Of a DNA stretch of 5,684 nt, positions 1-5,483 are shown in pieces. The notes below the pieces were generated by a model that was given only the letters and a program-made list of their open reading frames with translations, had not been told where the DNA came from and made no database searches. The position numbers and the translations under genes were made by a program. Every line of letters starts with the position of its first letter. Within the stretch, counting starts at the first letter, position 1. Source of the stretch: Lachnospiraceae bacterium (GTDB lineage Bacteria; Bacillota; Clostridia; Lachnospirales; Lachnospiraceae); assembly GCA_024403585.1 (NCBI GenBank), contig JAKSRN010000124.1, positions 1 through 5,684 on the forward strand. Direction: 5' to 3'.

Positions 1-843
1 TTACAGTTTTCCACCAGATGTTGCGATACCTTCAACGAACTGTTTCTGGAAGATCACGTAGATGATTACCATAGGGATAACTGCAAGTACTGCAGAACCC
101 ATCATCTCTGGGTAGTTGTTAGCATACTGTCCCTGAGCTTTAGCAAGACCAGCTGCCAGTGTTGTTGTCTCAACACTTGTACAAACGATCATTGGCCACA
201 TCAGATCTTTGAATGCGAACAGAGCTGTAAAGATACCAAGGGATACCATTGCTGATCTTGTCAGTGGCATCATGATCAGAAGGAACTTCTGACCGATATT
301 ACATCCATCGATTCCAGCTGCCTCTTCCAGATCTTTTGGAAGTCCCTGGTAACCTGTTTTCAGAAGGTAAGTACCGAATGCTGTAACGATACCTGGGAAT
401 ACAAGACCTGCACAAGTGTTCAGCCATCCAAGTTTGGAAACCATCAGGTACTGAGGGATGATGAAGATTGTAGATGGGATCATCATCTGGATCAGAACCA
501 GAGAGAAGAGTCCTTTTTTACCTGGGAATCTAAGACGTCCGAATGCATAACCTGCCATTGTTGCTGTAAGACATGCACAAACAACACGGAAGAAGATCAT
601 AAGGAGTGTATTCTTGTAAAGAAGAATGAAGTTGTAGCTCTTCCATACATTGCCGAATGTCTCCCAATGCCATCCATTATGTGGGAAAATATAGAATGGA
701 CTTACAGAAATTGCTTCCTGGTTTGTTTTCAGTGCAGTAAGAATCATCCACGCGAAAGGAACCAGCATGATAAATGCCATGATGACCAGGATGACATAAA
801 TAATAATTTTTGAAATTAACGCTCTAGTACGTGCGCTCTCCAT
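1..843 (-). CDS. Carbohydrate ABC transporter permease, MalG/UgpE type (CUT1)
   Basis: Inner-membrane subunit of a CUT1 sugar importer; with the MalF-type partner just upstream it should form the translocation channel. The 280 residues are the normal length for MalG-type permeases. Hydrophobic segments lie at about 11-35, 75-100, 112-135, 142-162, 185-213 and 246-266, fitting six membrane spans. The conserved cytoplasmic EAA loop that docks the ATPase is at about residues 173-193, with E174-A175-A176, G180 and P193 in the usual places. The C-terminus (KQFVEGIATSGGKL) matches the usual MalG-type ending. The ATG at 841-843 follows a strong GGAGG with 9 bases between; another ATG four bases upstream is in a different frame. 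Only 18 bases separate it from the upstream permease, so the two are surely co-transcribed. The stop codon is the first three bases of the window, so the gene is complete but what follows is unseen. Substrate is not readable. Confidence 0.95.
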   Translation of the reverse strand: MESARTRALISKIIIYVILVIMAFIMLVPFAWMILTALKTNQEAISVSPFYIFPHNGWHWETFGNVWKSYNFILLYKNTLLMIFFRVVCACLTATMAGYAFGRLRFPGKKGLFSLVLIQMMIPSTIFIIPQYLMVSKLGWLNTCAGLVFPGIVTAFGTYLLKTGYQGLPKDLEEAAGIDGCNIGQKFLLIMMPLTRSAMVSLGIFTALFAFKDLMWPMIVCTSVETTTLAAGLAKAQGQYANNYPEMMGSAVLAVIPMVIIYVIFQKQFVEGIATSGGKL

Positions 844-861
844 ACATCAATTCCTCCTTCC

Positions 862-1755
862 TTAGTTGTAGAATACGAATTTCTTCTCACATGCCTGCAG
901 GATTGCAGTAATGATCATAATAAATACTACGAGTACCATAACCAGTGCGGCACCATAACCCTTGTTACCCTGTGTAAATGTGTACTGATAGAACAGATAT
1001 ACAACAGACTGAACTTTGTTAAGAGCTACGTTTGTACGATCCATAACCATGAACATAAGGTCGAAGATTGTAAGAGCACCGATTACTCGAGTCTGAACGA
1101 TAAAGAATGTTGTTGGGCTAAGAAGCGGAATTGTGATGCTGAAGAACTGGCGGATACCTGTTGCTCCATCGATCTCAGCTGCTTCATAGTAATCTCCAGG
1201 AATCTCCTGAAGACCGGAAATAAAGAGTACCATGTTATAACCGATGATGGACCATACACCGATAACACCTACTGCAATCCATGCGATCTTTGGATCAGAG
1301 ATCCATCCGATATTTGTATGGAAGACGTTATTGATGAGACCAAACTGCTGGTTATAGAGCCATTTCCAAACCATTGCTACCGCTGCAGGTGCACAAACCA
1401 TTGGCAGGAAGAAAATAGTACGGAATACGGATACACCTTTAATTTTGTTTTTCAGGAATACAGCAAGTACCAGAGCGATGATTACACCAAGTGGAACCTC
1501 GATCAGAGCATATTTAATAGTATTCCAAAGTGACTGCCATGTCTCGGCAGCTGCTACTACTTTTGCGTAGTTGGCAACACCAACGAATGTATTACCCTTA
1601 CCGAAATCACCTGTCTTACAGAAAGACTGGTAAACGGTATTGATTACAGGGTAAAAGTTCAGAATGATGAGACCGATCAAAGTAGGAGCGACAAAGAGAT
1701 AACCCCATGCAGCCTCATTCTTTGCAGCTGCTGTCATCTTCTGTTTCTGTTTCAT
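862..1755 (-). CDS. Carbohydrate ABC transporter permease, MalF/UgpA type (CUT1)
   Basis: Second channel subunit of the sugar importer, 297 residues, typical of MalF/UgpA/MsmF-type permeases without the long periplasmic insert of Enterobacterial MalF. A short basic, Lys/Gln-rich N-terminus (1-12) precedes the first membrane span (about 17-39); further spans are visible at about 78-101, 112-131, 157-180, 203-235 and 266-287. The EAA loop is at about 190-210: Y190-E191-A192-A193, I195-D196-G197-A198 and I209-P210, an almost textbook match. A GYGAAL motif opens the last span, as is usual in the family. The start ATG at 1753-1755 has a GGGAGG site a few bases upstream. It sits 124 bases after the binding-protein gene, behind a hairpin, and 18 bases before the second permease. 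The family is certain; the sugar is not. Confidence 0.95.
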   Translation of the reverse strand: MKQKQKMTAAAKNEAAWGYLFVAPTLIGLIILNFYPVINTVYQSFCKTGDFGKGNTFVGVANYAKVVAAAETWQSLWNTIKYALIEVPLGVIIALVLAVFLKNKIKGVSVFRTIFFLPMVCAPAAVAMVWKWLYNQQFGLINNVFHTNIGWISDPKIAWIAVGVIGVWSIIGYNMVLFISGLQEIPGDYYEAAEIDGATGIRQFFSITIPLLSPTTFFIVQTRVIGALTIFDLMFMVMDRTNVALNKVQSVVYLFYQYTFTQGNKGYGAALVMVLVVFIMIITAILQACEKKFVFYN

Positions 1756-1776
1756 GATCTACCTCCCGATGAAAAG

Positions 1777-1807
1777 TTGGCGAACCAACTTTGTGTTGGT
1801 TCGCCAA
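1777..1807 (-). terminator. Intercistronic hairpin after the binding-protein gene (attenuator or 3'-end stabiliser)
   Basis: A perfect 13-bp inverted repeat: TTGGCGAACCAAC at 1777-1789, a 5-base loop, and GTTGGTTCGCCAA at 1795-1807. Read on the transcribed (minus) strand, the stem is followed by only CTTTTC, a short U tract, and then directly by the ribosome binding site of the permease gene. This suggests a leaky terminator or a structure that protects the 3' end of the binding-protein mRNA, as known between malE and malF and in many CUT1 operons. The expected effect is more binding protein than permease. The perfect pairing is seen directly; the function is inferred. Confidence 0.75.
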
Positions 1808-1879
1808 TACTGTTTCCAGCACATTTTCAACAAACAATCAGATCAGAAGATCCTCTTGTTTTTCAAATCAGCTTAATGA

Positions 1880-3205
1880 TTACTCGTTAGCAATAGCGTC
1901 ACGGATCAGTTTAGCAACGTTGTCACAAGCGTCTGCCATAACCTGTGGATCCTCTGGGTTCTGCCATGCTGGAAGGAATCCTTCTGCCTGCTCCATTGGG
2001 TTTTTCCAAACACCGGAGTTACGTGTACCAGGACGAGCGTACAGAGTTCCCTCTGCCTCGATCTGATCAAATGCGGATACATCCATTCCCTCGAATGCGT
2101 TAGCAAATGCCTCAGAGATTCCTGGGATACCTGCCATTGTTACGCCAAGCTCAGCCTGTTTGATCTGTGCAGGCTCAGAGCAAAGGTACTCGATCAGAGC
2201 TGCTGCTGCATCTGGGTTAGCTGTGTTAGCTGCTGCGGACCATCCAAGTCCGTTGTAGCAAGACTGACGCTCTTCTGGCTGACATTTTCCATCGCCGTTT
2301 ACATCAGCGTATGGAAGCATAGCCCATGCATAATCTGCAGCGTTCTCAGCTGTGTAGAATGTGTTGATCATCCAAGATCCCTGTGTGATCATAGCGATCT
2401 TACCGGAGATGAACAGAGAATCTGTTCCTGACTCAGAAACAACCTGCTGTGGAGTACCAACTGTAAGCATCTTACGAACCATCTCCATACCAGCTTTTCC
2501 TTCTGCGCTGTCGATATGTGTATCTTTCTTGTCAGCGTCTACGATTGTTCCGCCGTAAGAATATACGTAGTTGTACCAACCATCCTGGTCATTGGATGTG
2601 TTGAATCCAACACCGTATGTGTCATCAGCTGTGTTCTCTGTGATAGCTTTAGCTGCCTCGTACATATCCTCGTATGTCCACTCGTTTGTAGGATAGTCTA
2701 CACCAGCCTCATCAAAGATAGCTTTGTTGTACAGAAGAGCGATTGTGTCATGATCTTTTGGAATACCGAAGATTTTTCCGTCCTCACGTGTGTAGATATT
2801 AACGATATCCTGATAGTACTGACTCATATCTACGCCATCGTTTTTGATGTAATCTGTCAGATCAAGAAGAATATCATTCTCCATGTAGATCTGAGAGTAG
2901 TCAGAATGCATCCAGAAAACATCTGCCAGAGTACCGCCGGAAGCAGCAGACTCAAGAAGTGTCCAGTAGTTATCCCAGTCGATAACCTCTACTTTTACAG
3001 GGATACCAGACTCTGCTGACCAATCGTCACAGATCTCCTGGATTCCTTTCTGCTGGTTAGCATCCCAGATGTTGATTGTAAGGGATTTGCCATCACCAGA
3101 TGCTGCTGGAGCTGATCCGGAATCACTGGATCCGCCGCCACATGCTGTGAGTCCTGCAGCCATCATTACACAAAGACCTGCAGCCATGAGTTTTCTCATT
3201 TTCAT
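1880..3205 (-). CDS. Sugar ABC transporter substrate-binding lipoprotein (SBP_bac_1 family, CUT1)
   Basis: Extracellular sugar-binding component of the importer, 441 residues, normal for the family. The signal peptide has basic residues at 2-5, a hydrophobic core, and a lipobox L19-T20-A21-C22; C22 would be lipidated and anchor the protein to the outer membrane face. A Gly/Ser/Ala linker (23-39) follows, then the first strand (SLTINIWDA, from 41). Family landmarks are ADVFWMH at 94-100, the IFGIPKDHD stretch near 145-153 and the ITQGSWMI segment at 273-280. Residues 301-312 form an unusual EF-hand-like loop. The ATG at 3203-3205 is chosen because AGGAGG lies 9 bases upstream and a classical signal peptide begins there; the open frame runs 34 codons further up to 3307, but that would bury the signal peptide. 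Five of the five arginines I checked in the mature part use CGT, suggesting strong expression. Substrate unknown. Confidence 0.95.
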   Translation of the reverse strand: MKMRKLMAAGLCVMMAAGLTACGGGSSDSGSAPAASGDGKSLTINIWDANQQKGIQEICDDWSAESGIPVKVEVIDWDNYWTLLESAASGGTLADVFWMHSDYSQIYMENDILLDLTDYIKNDGVDMSQYYQDIVNIYTREDGKIFGIPKDHDTIALLYNKAIFDEAGVDYPTNEWTYEDMYEAAKAITENTADDTYGVGFNTSNDQDGWYNYVYSYGGTIVDADKKDTHIDSAEGKAGMEMVRKMLTVGTPQQVVSESGTDSLFISGKIAMITQGSWMINTFYTAENAADYAWAMLPYADVNGDGKCQPEERQSCYNGLGWSAAANTANPDAAAALIEYLCSEPAQIKQAELGVTMAGIPGISEAFANAFEGMDVSAFDQIEAEGTLYARPGTRNSGVWKNPMEQAEGFLPAWQNPEDPQVMADACDNVAKLIRDAIANE

Positions 3206-3214
3206 TGTTCTTTT

Positions 3215-3220
3215 CCTCCT
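3215..3220 (-). promoter_or_regulatory. Ribosome binding site that fixes the start of the binding-protein gene
   Basis: AGGAGG on the minus strand, 9 bases before the ATG at 3203-3205. It decides between this start and the in-frame ATG at 3305-3307, which would add 34 residues in front of an otherwise complete lipoprotein signal peptide. Confidence 0.85.
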
Positions 3221-3272
3221 TTTTCTCTTTATGCAATACGTATACAAATACGAATCACATGTTCCATGAAAA

Positions 3273-3299
3273 ATTTTACTTGGATACACAAACTGTTCA
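3273..3299 (-). promoter_or_regulatory. Candidate activator-dependent promoter of the transporter operon
   Basis: On the minus strand TAAAAT (3273-3278) matches the -10 consensus at five of six positions. The best -35-like hexamer is TGAACA (3294-3299), four of six matches but with a short 15-base spacer, so the -35 is poor. A weak -35 is common where an AraC-type protein recruits polymerase, and the candidate operator ends 25 bases upstream of this -10, near -38. Transcription would start near 3266, giving a leader of about 60 bases. The hexamers are seen; their use is inferred. Confidence 0.35.
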
Positions 3300-3303
3300 T
3301 ATG

Positions 3304-3334
3304 GCAAAATGTTACATCCCTTCTGCGAAATGTT
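3304..3334 (-). promoter_or_regulatory. Candidate AraC-type operator: direct repeat with 21-base periodicity
   Basis: On the minus strand AACATTTCGC (3325-3334) and AACATTTTGC (3304-3313) match at nine of ten positions and start exactly 21 bases apart, two helical turns. AraC/XylS-family activators typically bind two same-orientation half-sites spaced this way, one per HTH pair or monomer, next to the -35 region. The repeat lies between the terminator of the regulator gene and the candidate -10 of the transporter operon, where an activator site is expected. A related but degenerate AACATTCG occurs at 4358-4365 in the leader of the regulator gene. Confidence 0.5.
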
Positions 3335-3344
3335 CGATTACGAC

Positions 3345-3375
3345 AAAAAAGACATACAAGCGTATGTCTTTTTTT
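3345..3375. terminator. Bidirectional intrinsic terminator after the AraC gene
   Basis: Arms AAAAAAGACATAC (3345-3357) and GTATGTCTTTTTT (3362-3374) pair around a 4-base AAGC loop. The GACATAC/GTATGTC core is flanked by an A tract on one side and a T tract on the other, so either strand gives a stem ending in U's. On the minus strand it lies about 65 bases past the stop of the regulator and would end its transcript before the transporter operon starts, making the two separate transcription units. The stem is short and not GC-rich, so some read-through is possible. Confidence 0.8.
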
Positions 3376-3439
3376 CTTTTTATTGGTAATTTTCACCAAA
3401 TTATTACATATATTTTCTAGTACTATTTTTATTATTAAT

Positions 3440-4342
3440 TCAATCGCCTCCGCTGGCTCCTGTGATCGGATGCTGCTTTCTATAGACGGACGGCGTCATA
3501 TTAAACTTGTTTTTAAAGGCCTTGGAAAACTGAAGTGAATCATCATAACCGGTACTGAGTGCAATGGAGCGAATCGACTCATTGGTAGTCCTCAGCATCT
3601 GTGCAGCCTTCTCCATACGGATCGTGATCAGGAAATCCTGTGGTGACATCTTCATCTCTTTTTTGAAAATGCTGGTCAGATAACTTCTGTTTAAACCGAT
3701 GGCATTGGCGATCTCAGCAATACGGATCTTTTTATTATAAGAAGTCATGATATACTCTCTGGCTGCCTTAACATATTTCTTCTGCAGCTCATCACCCTCT
3801 TCTTTTTTATCCATGCTCTTTTTCAGATTGCCCGTGATCAGAAGATAGACTGCTTCATAAAACTTACTCATTCTCTGAAGATCACCTGCATTGGAAAAAT
3901 CTCTGGAATTCAGAATCTGCATAATGGCTGTGTAGATCATTCGCACATTATTCAGTTCAATGACATAATCCCTTTCAGAGAAGCCCATATCACTGGTGAC
4001 AGCTTCTGCCTTATATCCGTTAAAACCAATCCATACATACTTCCATGGATCCTCTTCATCTGCACGATAGGAGGTCTCTTCACCCGGACGAAGAAGAAAG
4101 GCCTGTCCGGCCTGGATTGGGAAGTCTTCTCCTCCAACAGAGTACACTCCTTTTCCTTTCAAAACAACATGAATAACATAATTCACTCTTATGTACGGAC
4201 CAAACCGATATCTCGGTTTACACTGTTCTACACCACAATAGCATAAGGACAGCGGATCAAAGATATCCAGATGCTTCATAGGTTTCATGCTTTCCAGATA
4301 CTGAAAATCAGCAGACTCTTTATATTCAATCGTATTACTCAC
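3440..4342 (-). CDS. AraC-family transcriptional regulator (MsmR/RafR-like), probable activator of the transporter operon
   Basis: Cytoplasmic DNA-binding regulator, 300 residues, usual length for two-domain AraC proteins. The N-terminal half is a cupin-like ligand domain: FGPYIRVNYVIHVVLKGKG (47-65), a turn G-G-E-D-F, AGQAFLLRPGEE (78-89) and DPWKYVWIGFNG (98-109), the pattern of Firmicute sugar regulators such as MsmR and RafR. Three cysteines (C34, C36, C41) sit just before it. The C-terminal domain has two helix-turn-helix units at about 207-231 (IAEIANAIGLNRSYLTSIFK) and 256-281, ending in the family signature with G265-Y266, F272, F276-K277 and P284. The start is GTG (4340-4342), not ATG, with AAAGGAAG 7 bases upstream; the next Met codon, residue 19, lacks such a site. 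It lies just upstream of the transporter genes in the same orientation, with its own promoter and terminator. The ligand is not readable. Confidence 0.92.
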   Translation of the reverse strand: MSNTIEYKESADFQYLESMKPMKHLDIFDPLSLCYCGVEQCKPRYRFGPYIRVNYVIHVVLKGKGVYSVGGEDFPIQAGQAFLLRPGEETSYRADEEDPWKYVWIGFNGYKAEAVTSDMGFSERDYVIELNNVRMIYTAIMQILNSRDFSNAGDLQRMSKFYEAVYLLITGNLKKSMDKKEEGDELQKKYVKAAREYIMTSYNKKIRIAEIANAIGLNRSYLTSIFKKEMKMSPQDFLITIRMEKAAQMLRTTNESIRSIALSTGYDDSLQFSKAFKNKFNMTPSVYRKQHPITGASGGD

Positions 4343-4349
4343 GCTTATA

Positions 4350-4357
4350 CTTCCTTT
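4350..4357 (-). promoter_or_regulatory. Ribosome binding site supporting the GTG start of the AraC gene
   Basis: AAAGGAAG on the minus strand, 7 bases before the GTG at 4340-4342. It is a weaker site than those of the transporter genes and, together with the GTG, suggests modest regulator levels. Confidence 0.65.
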
Positions 4358-4377
4358 CGAATGTTTCGTGATCTGTC

Positions 4378-4408
4378 ATTATATTCAGGACGTCTCTATA
4401 TACTTCAA
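4378..4408 (-). promoter_or_regulatory. Candidate promoter of the AraC gene
   Basis: A perfect TATAAT -10 on the minus strand (4378-4383) is preceded by TTGAAG (4403-4408), four of six matches to the -35 consensus, with a 19-base spacer that is longer than ideal. Transcription would start near 4371, leaving a leader of about 28 bases that contains the ribosome binding site. The perfect -10 in this position makes it the best promoter candidate of the window. Confidence 0.6.
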
Positions 4409-4456
4409 GAGGCAGTCACCCATCTGAATTCAAGTCGGAGCTCCTGCGGAGACTTG

Positions 4457-4508
4457 GCGCGCGATTTTGGTCAGCTCTGCTGACATCTTCCTTGCAAAAT
4501 CGCTGCGC
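4457..4508. repeat. Bulged 13-bp stem-loop with inner hairpin
   Basis: GCGCGCGATTTTG (4457-4469) pairs with CAAAATCGCTGCGC (4495-4508), leaving a single bulged T at 4504. Inside, TCAGC (4471-4475) and GCTGA (4479-4483) pair around a TCT loop, giving a branched or stacked fold. Neither strand has a T tract after the stem, so it is not a standard intrinsic terminator. Confidence 0.7.
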
Positions 4509-4539
4509 ATTTCTTCGCTTCGCTTCGGTCGGCTCTTAT

Positions 4540-4556
4540 GTGGTCCACCGGACCAC
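4540..4556. repeat. 7-bp GC-rich palindrome
   Basis: GTGGTCC (4540-4546) and GGACCAC (4550-4556) flank a 3-base ACC loop. It is part of the larger folded element and could be either a tight RNA hairpin or a symmetric protein-binding site. Confidence 0.65.
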
Positions 4557-4572
4557 CCGCCTCGCGGAGCGT

Positions 4573-4658
4573 ATAACTCAGAAGGAGATTGAACCCCTCC
4601 TGAAAAAACTTGTATTATACCCCGCCTATAGAGGAGGGGGACATCTCCTTCTAGTTAT
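4573..4658 (-). repeat. Long nested hairpin directly after the DUF624 gene (possible transcript 3' end)
   Basis: The outer arms, 4573-4589 and 4643-4658, pair over 16 bp with one bulged C (ATAACT and AGAAGGAGAT against their complements). After a small internal loop an inner stem of 8 bp follows, CCCCTCCT (4594-4601) with AGGAGGGG (4632-4639), closing a 30-base loop. That loop holds a TATAAT on the minus strand (4614-4619) and, on the same strand, a run of six T's. There is no T run after the outer stem, so if it ends the DUF624 transcript it does so by another route or by blocking 3' exonucleases. Confidence 0.65.
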
Positions 4659-4659
4659 A

Positions 4660-5376
4660 TTACAAACCATCCATCATGCGGAGATCCTCCAGCATCTTAT
4701 CTTCATCATCAGTAGGATCATAAACCACATCTTCCTCATCTTTAGGAAGAAACTCATTAAACTGTTTCAGAAGCAGTGTAGATCCCAGCATAGCGATGGC
4801 ACCAAATCCCAGCATACACCAGAGAAATGCATACAGCGGCAGCATCCTCATATCTGTGTAAGTCAGATATAACGGAAATACATCGAAAAAGAGCATCACC
4901 AGAGACTGGAAAGGTCTTCTGCAGCAGAAAAACCATCCGTTACGGATCAGATGTGGAATCGTATCTGCAAATGCTGCCATAGTAGGAAGCAGAAAACAGA
5001 AACTTACCACCAGGATAGCAACCAGTGCATAGACACCGTATTTGAATGTAGCAAACATTCCTCCTGCAGCATTACAGATCTTCAGATCAAAATAAAGTGC
5101 TACAGCAAGAACCACAAAGATCAGCCAGGAGATCGTAGCCTGCTTGAAATTATTTTTAAAACCGATCCAGAATTCCTTAAAAGGATTCACAACTCCATCC
5201 CCACGTAAGGTCTTCAGCATAACATGATAAAGTCCCACAAGACCGGCACCTACGGTCACAAAAGGGATACTGCAAAGGACGAACATCAGGTTGGCACCGA
5301 TGATGATCCCCAGTTTCGTCATAAACTTTCCAAAAAAGCTGTCATTATCAAGAAATCCCTGCACAAAATTCGACAT
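4660..5376 (-). CDS. YesL-like DUF624 family integral membrane protein
   Basis: A 238-residue membrane protein of the DUF624 (YesL) family, normal length. Function is not established; the family is repeatedly found beside sugar ABC transporters, AraC-type regulators and glycan-degradation genes in Firmicutes. The conserved N-terminal part is clear: N29, the segment CSIPFVTVGAGLVGLYHVML (35-54), and FKEFWIGFKNNFKQAT (66-81). Hydrophobic spans lie at about 22-47, 82-98, 112-134, 157-173 and 179-203. The C-terminal tail after 210 is strongly acidic (DEEDVVYDPTDDEDK) and probably cytoplasmic. The ATG at 5374-5376 has GGAGG 7 bases upstream. Its stop codon lies one base from a long hairpin. I see no convincing promoter in the 107 bases upstream, so it may be transcribed together with the gene entering from the right. 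Confidence 0.88.
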   Translation of the reverse strand: MSNFVQGFLDNDSFFGKFMTKLGIIIGANLMFVLCSIPFVTVGAGLVGLYHVMLKTLRGDGVVNPFKEFWIGFKNNFKQATISWLIFVVLAVALYFDLKICNAAGGMFATFKYGVYALVAILVVSFCFLLPTMAAFADTIPHLIRNGWFFCCRRPFQSLVMLFFDVFPLYLTYTDMRMLPLYAFLWCMLGFGAIAMLGSTLLLKQFNEFLPKDEEDVVYDPTDDEDKMLEDLRMMDGL

Positions 5377-5483
5377 GATTTTTCCTCCAAATTCCCCTTA
5401 TTCTTCCCTGACCGGCCGGATCAGTGAGTCTGTTCTCAAGACTGCACTTCCACCGCCATCAGGCTCTGCATTCCGCAAACAGA
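5377..5483 (-). other. Short gap before the DUF624 gene with weak palindromes only
   Basis: It contains CTGACCGG against CCGGATCAG (5408-5424, one bulge, no room for a loop) and a 5-bp AGTCT/AGACT hairpin (5427-5443). Neither has a T tract, and no good -35/-10 pair is visible on the minus strand. The ribosome binding site GGAGG of the DUF624 gene is at 5384-5388. Co-transcription from the right is the simplest reading. Confidence 0.4.

Larger units (their letters stand above)
4431..4658. repeat. GC-rich nested-palindrome element between DUF624 gene and AraC gene (probable dispersed repeat or structured RNA)
   Basis: About 230 bases whose composition and structure differ from everything around them (28 of 40 bases are G or C at 4531-4570). 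It holds, left to right: CAAGTC/GACTTG arms (4431-4436, 4451-4456) around the palindrome GGAGCTCC; a 13-bp stem with one bulge (4457-4469 with 4495-4508) enclosing a small TCAGC/GCTGA hairpin (4471-4483); three tandem CTTCG units (4513-4527); a 7-bp GTGGTCC/GGACCAC hairpin (4540-4556); and an 86-base nested hairpin (4573-4658) ending one base from the stop of the DUF624 gene. I see no credible gene in it. My impression is of an extragenic palindromic element of the sort scattered through Lachnospiraceae genomes, but copy number cannot be tested from one window. Confidence 0.6.

Noticed and set aside
2361..3019. Plus-strand open frames opposite the binding-protein gene, including one of 167 codons at 2516-3019.
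   Set aside because: They lie antisense to a well-supported gene, have cysteine- and valine-rich composition typical of a shadow frame, and resemble no family I know.
3239..3252. CGTAT/ATACG inverted repeat in the leader of the binding-protein gene as an operator.
   Set aside because: Five-base arms in AT-rich leader sequence are easily met by chance, and it lies downstream of the candidate promoter without a matching second copy.
3206..3307. A 34-codon in-frame N-terminal extension of the binding protein starting at ATG 3305-3307.
   Set aside because: The ATG at 3203-3205 has AGGAGG at proper spacing and begins a complete lipoprotein signal peptide; the longer start has no good ribosome binding site and would overlap the candidate promoter and operator.
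3206..3344. A CcpA catabolite-response (cre) site upstream of the transporter operon.
   Set aside because: No stretch fits the TGNNANCG...CA pattern at the right spacing; the closest (TGTGATTCG) is off by one base.
4513..4527. Three tandem CTTCG units as a CRISPR or minisatellite start.
   Set aside because: The units are only 5 bases long with no spacers, so this is a simple short tandem repeat within the folded element.
4618..4641. A CsoR-type copper operator suggested by ATACCCC followed by GGGG.
   Set aside because: The spacing is too long and the right half lacks the TAT that completes the symmetric motif; no metal-related gene is nearby.
4573..4658. The long hairpin as a standard intrinsic terminator.
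   Set aside because: No T tract follows the stem on either strand; the only T run lies inside the loop. It is kept as a structural repeat.
4492..4872. A plus-strand open frame of 126 codons running through the folded element into the DUF624 gene.
   Set aside because: It is antisense to a real gene in its second half and crosses a hairpin-rich non-coding element in its first half, with no ribosome binding site or family resemblance.
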